A stretch of DNA of 9,920 nucleotides, taken from Anaerolineales bacterium. GTDB lineage: Bacteria; Chloroflexota; Anaerolineae; Anaerolineales; UBA4823. The notes under the pieces are model-generated. The model did no database searches and was not told the DNA's origin. It saw nothing but the letters and a program-made list of their open reading frames with translations. Positions within the stretch are counted from its first letter, which is position 1. The number at the start of each line of letters is the position of its first letter. The translations under genes were made by a program, and so were the position numbers. Location of the stretch: positions 1-9,920 of the forward strand of contig JADYYC010000112.1 of assembly GCA_020853835.1 (NCBI GenBank), written 5' to 3'. Below are positions 5,501 through 9,920 of this stretch, piece by piece.

Positions 5501-6952
5501 ATGGTACCGCTAAAAGAAATCCGGCGTATCAGTGAATACGAATGGGAGATCCCTCAATCTTACCGCCCCGATATGCGCGGCGCGGTACACATTTTTGCGA
5601 CGCGCCGTTTGCTGGAAGAGATCTCGGGAGATAAATCGCTCGAACAGGCGGTTAATTCGACAACGCTGCCGGGTCTGGTGGGCAACGTTTTGGTGATGCC
5701 CGATATGCATCAGGGTTATGGGTTTCCGATCGGGGGCGTCGCGGCTACGCGCTACCCCGAGGGCGTGATTTCCCCCGGGGCGATTGGATACGATATCAAC
5801 TGTGGGGTGCGACTGCTGGCAACGCAGATCGAGCACAAAGCAGTTCAGGACTGGCTGGGAGACCTGGCGCTGGCGTTAAACCAGCATTGTCCAAGCGGGG
5901 TCGGGGAGAGCGGCGCTATCCGCATGAGTGAGGCTGAACTGGAGAAGGTGTGTGTCGAAGGCGCCCATTGGACCCAGAAAAAAGGATATGCCACAGAGAT
6001 GGACGTCCGCCGCACCGAAGAAACCGGCCGGGTTGAGGGCGCCGACCCATCCCACGTCAGTAAACGAGCCAAGGATCGCGGCCGGCCCCAGCTAGGCACG
6101 TTGGGCGCAGGGAACCACTTTATCGAAGTCGATGTGGTCGAGCAGGTCTTTGATGCGCAGGCAGCACAGGCAATGGGGTTGCAGGAGGGAAACCTGGCGG
6201 TCCAGATCCACTGCGGATCTCGCGGTTTCGGTCATCAGATCTGTACCGATTTTGTGCATGAGTTCCAAAGCGTCGTCAAACGTTATCAGATCAAGCTGCC
6301 CGACCGGGAACTGGTCTGCGCGCCGCTCGACTCGCCTGAAGGCCAGAGCTATCTGGCAGCCATGCGCTGTGCAGCCAACTACGCCTTTGCTAACCGTCAG
6401 GTGTTGGCTCATAACGCACGCCAGGCTTTCGAACAGGTCCTGGCCGGCAAAGTAAAGAACTGGCGCCTGTTCCAGGTTTACGACCTCGCCCACAATATCG
6501 GCAAGATCGAGCAACACATGGTTGATGGCGAGTTGATCACGGTGTGCGTTCACCGCAAAGGCGCCACCCGCGCCTTTGGTCCAGGCGCTCCCGGGGTGCC
6601 CGCGGAATATTCTAAAATCGGACAACCGGTGCTGGTGCCTGGGAGCATGGGGACAGCTTCCTGGGTTCTGGCTGGCACGCAGGAGAGCATGGAGCGCACC
6701 TTTGGCTCGAGCTGCCACGGCGCGGGGCGGGTGATGAGCCGTTCGCAAGCAAAGAAGATGGTCAGGGGCGAAAACCTGCGCAAGGAACTGGTTCAGCGCG
6801 GGATCCATATCCAGGCTGGTTCGCTGGCTGGTCTGGCTGAGGAAGCCCCTCAGGCTTATAAAGATGTCGATGATGTGGTAAAAACGGTTGCCGGAGCGGG
6901 AATTGCTAACAAGGTGGCGCGCTTGAAACCTGTGATCGTTGTCAAGGGCTGA
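5501..6952 (+). CDS. rtcB: RNA-splicing ligase RtcB (3'-phosphate / 5'-hydroxyl RNA ligase)
   Basis: RtcB joins RNA ends bearing a 2',3'-cyclic phosphate or 3'-phosphate to a 5'-OH, using GTP and Mn2+, as in tRNA splicing and RNA repair. The 483-residue length equals that of the archaeal enzymes. All catalytic residues are present: D98 and C101 in GYDINCGVR, H206 in GAGNHFIEV, H237 in IHCGSRG, H331 in YDLAHNIGK, and the guanylylated H406 in SSCHGAGRVMSRSQAKK. Also seen are MPDMHQGYGFPIGG and the GTP-binding region around PGSMGTASW. The start ATG 5501 has an AAGGAG site 6 bases upstream; an in-frame TTG at 5486 overlaps the archease stop and lacks a site. It is co-transcribed with archease. 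No rtcA or CARF-type rtcR regulator lies in the window. Confidence 0.97.
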   Translation: MVPLKEIRRISEYEWEIPQSYRPDMRGAVHIFATRRLLEEISGDKSLEQAVNSTTLPGLVGNVLVMPDMHQGYGFPIGGVAATRYPEGVISPGAIGYDINCGVRLLATQIEHKAVQDWLGDLALALNQHCPSGVGESGAIRMSEAELEKVCVEGAHWTQKKGYATEMDVRRTEETGRVEGADPSHVSKRAKDRGRPQLGTLGAGNHFIEVDVVEQVFDAQAAQAMGLQEGNLAVQIHCGSRGFGHQICTDFVHEFQSVVKRYQIKLPDRELVCAPLDSPEGQSYLAAMRCAANYAFANRQVLAHNARQAFEQVLAGKVKNWRLFQVYDLAHNIGKIEQHMVDGELITVCVHRKGATRAFGPGAPGVPAEYSKIGQPVLVPGSMGTASWVLAGTQESMERTFGSSCHGAGRVMSRSQAKKMVRGENLRKELVQRGIHIQAGSLAGLAEEAPQAYKDVDDVVKTVAGAGIANKVARLKPVIVVKG

Positions 6953-6982
6953 GTGTGCTTACATTCGGTCCCGCGTAGAATA

Positions 6983-7459
6983 TTAACTCACAAGTTTTTC
7001 CAAAAGGCTGTCCGGCACCTGGACCGCGATAACCTCGCCCTTGACCGTGATTTCCCCCTCCGCCACGATCCATTCTTCCACGGTCACTTTGCGGTCTTTG
7101 ACTTCTTTCACCCGTCCGCGGATTTCGAGCACAACCCCCAACGGGGTAGGTTTTAGATAATCAACGTGTAAAGAGGCCGTCAGAAAACGCAGCGGGGGCG
7201 AGCTATCCATCGGCCGGCCCTCGGCCCGGTAAGCCGTTGCGGCAGCGGTTCCAGTTCCATGGCAGTCGATCAGCGAGGCCAGAAGCCCGCCGTACACATA
7301 GCCTGGAACGGCAATGTGCTCGGGGCGGGGCAACACCCTGGCAACGGTTTCATCGCCATCCCAGAAGCTCTTGATCTGCAATCCCTTTTCATTCAGGCGT
7401 CCGCAGCCATAGCAATAGCTTAACACGTCTGGGTAGTAATCTTGAAATGCTTTTTCCAT
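6983..7459 (-). CDS. PaaI-like hotdog-fold thioesterase
   Basis: This is a 158-residue single hotdog domain. An N-terminal CYGCGRLNEKGLQI stretch (C16 and C19) is typical of a PaaI-type subgroup. The helix motif YGGLLASLIDCHGTGTA carries D65 in the position of the usual catalytic acid. The strands LTASLHVDYLKPTPLG and VTVEEWIVAEGEITVKGEVI complete the fold. Such enzymes hydrolyse acyl-CoA or related thioesters; the substrate is not predictable here. It is the last gene of the leftward operon, 41 bases after the rsfS stop, with a modest AGGGTGA site before ATG 7459. It converges on rtcB with only 30 bases between the stops and no clear terminator in the gap. Confidence 0.85.
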   Translation of the reverse strand: MEKAFQDYYPDVLSYCYGCGRLNEKGLQIKSFWDGDETVARVLPRPEHIAVPGYVYGGLLASLIDCHGTGTAAATAYRAEGRPMDSSPPLRFLTASLHVDYLKPTPLGVVLEIRGRVKEVKDRKVTVEEWIVAEGEITVKGEVIAVQVPDSLLEKLVS

Positions 7460-7500
7460 AATTCATCACCCTGACATAAGGATGGGCGGATCTGAACCCG

Positions 7501-7845
7501 CTATTGCAGCCTCAGCAGGACTCTGCCTTTGCTCCATAAATCCTCCAGGCGGTAATAATCACGCCGGTCGGGCGAGAACAGGTGAACCACCACGTCGCCA
7601 AAATCGATCAGGATCCAACCGTCCTCTGCCACCCCCTCTTCGCGCCCCCGAATTTTCTTCTGCTTTCGAACACTCTCCACGAGGTCGTCGGCAAGCGCCG
7701 TCAGCATCCGGTCGCTTGTACCGGTGCAAAGGACAAAGTAATCTGCAAAATCAGCTATCTCACGAATATCCATCAACAGTATGTCTTCCCCCTTTTTTTC
7801 TTCCAACACACTGACAATATATCGCGCAAATTCTAAAGTATCCAG
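7501..7845 (-). CDS. rsfS: Ribosome silencing factor RsfS, probable CUG start
   Basis: RsfS (DUF143/Iojap family) binds ribosomal protein uL14 on the large subunit and blocks subunit joining during starvation. Conserved parts are EDILLMDIREIADFADYFVLCTGTSDR, WILIDFGDVVVHLFSPDRRDYYRLEDLW and the basic linker between them. The first usual start codon, a GTG at 7809, would remove the N-terminal helix that the family has. The frame upstream, down to a TGA, encodes LDTLEFARYIVSVLEE, which fits that helix. A CTG at 7845-7843 lies 3 bases after GAGGTGA, a perfect anti-SD match, and gives 114 residues, a normal family length. I therefore place the start there. It follows the ThpR-like gene after 26 bases. 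Confidence 0.88.
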   Translation of the reverse strand: MDTLEFARYIVSVLEEKKGEDILLMDIREIADFADYFVLCTGTSDRMLTALADDLVESVRKQKKIRGREEGVAEDGWILIDFGDVVVHLFSPDRRDYYRLEDLWSKGRVLLRLQ

Positions 7846-7848
7846 ATT

Positions 7849-7855
7849 TCACCTC
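7849..7855 (-). promoter_or_regulatory. Strong Shine-Dalgarno deciding the CUG start of rsfS
   Basis: On the minus strand GAGGTGA pairs at all seven bases with the 16S rRNA tail. Six bases separate its GAGG core from the CTG codon at 7845, the best spacing. No ATG, GTG or TTG lies within reach; the next usual start, a GTG, is 36 bases further on. Confidence 0.7.
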
Positions 7856-7871
7856 ACGCAAAGTAATTGAA

Positions 7872-8507
7872 TCAAGAAGCCGCTTGGTCCATCAATGGCG
7901 CAGAGAAAAGCCTGGAATACACCGGCCCTTCTGGCTTGAGGTCGCTGCGAAACAGTTCCAGCGAACAGACCCGCAGCGCGCCCAAAAAATCCACTTTGGA
8001 ATTTTTGATTGCCCTGGCGATAACTTCATAATCGTCTGAGCCCGCCTGGTGGGAAACACGTCCGAGTGTCAGATGCGGAGAAAACGGTCGCGGCTCGGGG
8101 GTAAAACCCAGCCGCGCCATTTCGCTTTCGATGCCTTTGTAAAGCGCCGTCAGTTCGTCTGGCGCCTGGACGCCCACCCAAACCACTTTTGGCCGGCGGA
8201 TGGTTGGGAATACGCCAAGCCCGCCCACCGAGAGTTCAAATGCCGGGTGGCGTCCTGTTTCGGACGCCATGCTCCTGGTCAATACTTCTTGATTTGAAAG
8301 CGGCACATTGCCCAGAAATTTGATCGTCAGATGAATGTTCTGCGGCTTCACCCACCGCACCGGCGCGCCCGGCATGAGATGCTTCAAGCTATCTATGGTT
8401 TGGCCCAGGCCACGTTGAATTTCTGGCGACAGAGATATCGCAATGAACGCTCGAAAGTCGTGCGCTGGAAGAGTTTTTTGTCCTTTCTCACTCACTTCAT
8501 GCCTCAT
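7872..8507 (-). CDS. thpR: RNA 2',3'-cyclic phosphodiesterase (ThpR/LigT-type, 2H phosphoesterase)
   Basis: This 211-residue cytoplasmic enzyme belongs to the 2H superfamily. Both catalytic HxT motifs are intact: H59-L-T61 (in NIHLTIKFLGN) and H145-L-T147 (in FSPHLTLGRV). FRAFIAISL begins the domain at residue 18, and VFPTIRRPKVVWVGV lies between the motifs. Members hydrolyse RNA 2',3'-cyclic phosphates to 2'-phosphates, and in vitro can join tRNA half molecules by a 2'-5' bond. About 17 residues precede the domain. The ATG overlaps the response regulator stop (ATGA) and has no clear ribosome site, so translation is probably coupled. The neighbouring RtcB uses the same cyclic-phosphate ends as ligation substrates. 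Confidence 0.92.
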   Translation of the reverse strand: MRHEVSEKGQKTLPAHDFRAFIAISLSPEIQRGLGQTIDSLKHLMPGAPVRWVKPQNIHLTIKFLGNVPLSNQEVLTRSMASETGRHPAFELSVGGLGVFPTIRRPKVVWVGVQAPDELTALYKGIESEMARLGFTPEPRPFSPHLTLGRVSHQAGSDDYEVIARAIKNSKVDFLGALRVCSLELFRSDLKPEGPVYSRLFSAPLMDQAAS

Positions 8508-8890
8508 GAAAGACCCGGCAGGTTTGATGTGACCGTCTCAACGACTGATTTCAGATCGACAAACGAGATCGGCTTTGTGAGATAGTAAGCGGCCCCCGCA
8601 TCCAGACCTTCTTTTAAATCCGCGGGCAGGCTTTTCGCAGAGACAATGATCACGGGTATGTCCCGCAGGCGGGGGTCCAGTCTTAATGAACGCAGGACTT
8701 CCAACCCGCTGAGCTCCGGCATCATTTGGTCTAGTAGAATGGTGGTCGGTTTCTTCTCGGCGATCAAGTCGACGGCCTTCAACCCGGTCGGACATGAATA
8801 GGTCTGAAAACCGATCAGGCGCATCATCTCCACCAGCATATCCGCGGTTTCAGGCTCGTCTTCAACGATGACCACTGACCTGACACCCAT
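8504..8890 (-). CDS. Single-domain response regulator (CheY-like receiver)
   Basis: This 128-residue protein is a receiver domain only, with no DNA-binding or enzymatic output. Acidic pocket residues E10 and D11, phosphoacceptor D54 in LLDQMMPELSG, switch S84 in IIVSAK, and K106 in YLTKP are all present, so it should be phosphorylated by a histidine kinase. No kinase lies in the window. The start is either ATG 8890 (GGGAG 9 bases upstream) or TTG 8893 (6 bases); I chose the ATG. Its stop overlaps the ThpR start by four bases, which makes it the first gene of the leftward operon. Such receivers work by protein contact; the partner is unknown. Confidence 0.92.
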   Translation of the reverse strand: MGVRSVVIVEDEPETADMLVEMMRLIGFQTYSCPTGLKAVDLIAEKKPTTILLDQMMPELSGLEVLRSLRLDPRLRDIPVIIVSAKSLPADLKEGLDAGAAYYLTKPISFVDLKSVVETVTSNLPGLS

Positions 8891-8961
8891 CAATTACTGC
8901 TCCCGCAACCATCCAATTGGTTTATCCGCGCCTTCCACCAGAAGAACCCTTCAAGTTCCAA

Positions 8962-8990
8962 AAATAGCACAAGATGCAACAGTTTGCAAG
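8962..8990 (-). promoter_or_regulatory. Candidate sigma70 promoter for the response regulator operon
   Basis: On the minus strand a -35 TTGCAA (8990-8985), a 17-base spacer and a -10 TATTTT (8967-8962) are seen, with TGC just before the -10 (an extended -10). Transcription would start near 8955, giving a leader of about 65 bases before the response regulator. It lies in the 123-base gap between that gene and the nucleotidyltransferase genes. Confidence 0.5.
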
Positions 8991-9013
8991 GGTGCGCTGT
9001 TGGGCGGCGTGGA

Positions 9014-9598
9014 TCATCCCGGTTTTTCCTGAAGGTAGTCCTGCGGCGTATCCAAATCGCTCAAGATCGAGCCGTTATCAACGGTGAGATATTCGATCAA
9101 CCCAGACTGTTCTTCAAGGAAGTCTCTCAGTGTCAAAGGCGCCGCGATGGCTAAGATTTGGGACCAAAGCATCCTGTCCACCAGCCAGGGATGTCCTCGC
9201 CTCATCCTGTAACTGGGCACCACAATTTTCGAGCCGCTGATGCGATAGGCTTCGATCAGCCGTTCGATGACATGCCGCTGTATCTGCGGTTGGTCTCCCA
9301 GGGCAATCAACGCCGCCTGGCTCTTTTGATCAAGGGCTTTAAGACCCGCTTTTACCGAGGTGAGCATCTCTCCGTTGGCGTAATCCGGATTATACTCAAA
9401 ACGGGCCGAATTTTCGGGCAACAGGTCTTCTATCTCTTCACGGTTGGCCCCCGTGACAACGACGATCTCGCTTACCCCGGCGTCTATCAGGGTCGAGACC
9501 ACCTGACCGAGAACCGTCGTATCCTTCCAGGGCAGCAGCATTTTTGGCCTGCCCATGCGTGACGATAAGCCAGCCGCCAGCACAATAGCCGATATCAA
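9014..9598 (-). CDS. MobA/MocA-like nucleotidyltransferase
   Basis: This 194-residue single-domain NTP transferase has the nucleotide-binding loop LAAGLSSRMGRPKMLLPW at residues 7-24 (G10, R14, K19). NPDYANGEMLTSVKAGL is at about 70-86, the metal-binding GDQP has D102, RRGHPWLV is at about 133-140, and DLDTPQDY is near the C-terminus. These match the MocA/YgfJ group, which transfers CMP or a related nucleotide to molybdopterin for molybdenum hydroxylases. Other MobA-like proteins act on sugars or F420-type substrates, so the substrate is inferred. The start is TTG 9598, which overlaps the stop of the upstream gene (TTGA) and begins right at the conserved first strand ISAIVLAAG. It is a paralogue of the gene upstream. 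Confidence 0.88.
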   Translation of the reverse strand: MISAIVLAAGLSSRMGRPKMLLPWKDTTVLGQVVSTLIDAGVSEIVVVTGANREEIEDLLPENSARFEYNPDYANGEMLTSVKAGLKALDQKSQAALIALGDQPQIQRHVIERLIEAYRISGSKIVVPSYRMRRGHPWLVDRMLWSQILAIAAPLTLRDFLEEQSGLIEYLTVDNGSILSDLDTPQDYLQEKPG

Positions 9599-9920
9599 CC
9601 TGCGCCCCCGGGCTGCGAACCAAGCAGCATGTTGTAATCTTCGGGCGTGTCGATGTCCATGAGATCGATCGGATTATCCCAGACAAGCCAGGTTGGCGGG
9701 AACGGGTCGAAGAGCGCCCTCCCTCCAACGTCCCCTGTTAAGGTTGAGAGCCTCTCGAACATGGTACGGTCAAAAAGGACCGGGTTGGAGCGTTGACCGT
9801 TCACCATGGGCGCGGCGATTGGGACGAGTTCACCGGCGTGCAGGTCAACCAGGCTGTGCAGCAGGCTGACGGGCAGCCGGGGTTTGTCCACCGGCAAAAA
9901 GATCGCCGCTCCGATGCCTG
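9595..9920 (-). CDS. Second MobA/MocA-like nucleotidyltransferase, N-terminal part outside window
   Basis: Only the C-terminal 108 residues are present. The frame is open to base 9920, and the sequence before the TTG at 9897 reads GIGAAIFL, the conserved strand before the metal aspartate. The usual DxP motif appears as VDKPRLP. QRSNPVLFDR matches the family GxRGNPVLF region, TGDVGGRALF follows, and MDIDTPEDY is the terminal signature. The catalytic loop with LAAGxSxRMG would lie beyond the window. It overlaps the next nucleotidyltransferase by four bases, so the two are co-translated. Tandem MocA-like genes often sit beside XdhC or molybdenum hydroxylase genes, which would be upstream and not visible. 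Confidence 0.85.
   Translation of the reverse strand, partial: GIGAAIFLPVDKPRLPVSLLHSLVDLHAGELVPIAAPMVNGQRSNPVLFDRTMFERLSTLTGDVGGRALFDPFPPTWLVWDNPIDLMDIDTPEDYNMLLGSQPGGAG

Noticed and set aside
6092..6808. A 238-codon minus-strand frame opposite rtcB
   Set aside because: It is the antisense shadow of a fully conserved RtcB coding region, with low-complexity Ala/His/Arg composition and no recognisable domain.
7810..7871. Frameshift or truncation at the 5' end of rsfS
   Set aside because: The missing N-terminal helix is encoded in the same frame upstream, so a non-standard start explains it without a frameshift.

Overview
This window looks like ordinary chromosomal DNA from a bacterium of the Chloroflexota, most probably the Anaerolineae. 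That placement is an inference from moderately high GC, the style of the proteins (a CLASGGG-type methyltransferase, an RsfS beginning LDTLEFAR, an adh_fam_2 alcohol dehydrogenase) and the gene mix. There is no rRNA or marker protein to prove it. Coding density is high. I see no insertion sequence, phage gene, CRISPR array or origin, and no gene-free stretch longer than about 130 bases.

Left half, plus strand (1-4906). A UPF0104/AglD2-like membrane protein, cut by the window edge, overlaps a PHP-domain phosphoesterase by one base. A tRNA-Leu(UAA) with its own sigma70-type promoter follows, and a LapA-like inner-membrane protein starts only 18 bases after the tRNA. Next come a zinc-dependent alcohol dehydrogenase and a two-gene unit of a YcgR-like PilZ (c-di-GMP receptor) protein and a class I SAM methyltransferase.

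Middle, plus strand (5019-6952). Archease and the RNA ligase RtcB form a tight operon with an 11-base gap. RtcB retains all its metal ligands and the guanylylated histidine. The pair should be a working RNA ligation unit (tRNA splicing or RNA repair), joining 2',3'-cyclic-phosphate and 5'-OH ends.

Right half, minus strand (6983-9920). An operon runs leftward: single-domain response regulator, ThpR-type RNA 2',3'-cyclic phosphodiesterase, ribosome silencing factor RsfS, and a PaaI-like thioesterase. It converges on rtcB with a 30-base gap. Upstream of it, also leftward, are two overlapping MobA/MocA-like nucleotidyltransferases; the first is cut by the window edge. They probably belong to molybdenum-hydroxylase cofactor maturation.

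The most useful observations are: RsfS appears to start at a CUG codon behind a perfect Shine-Dalgarno; lapA appears to be expressed as the 3' trailer of a tRNA-Leu transcript; and RNA-end enzymes with opposing chemistry (RtcB joins cyclic-phosphate ends, ThpR hydrolyses them) lie in converging operons, with a receiver-domain gene overlapping thpR. I did not find a clear new defence or mobile system.
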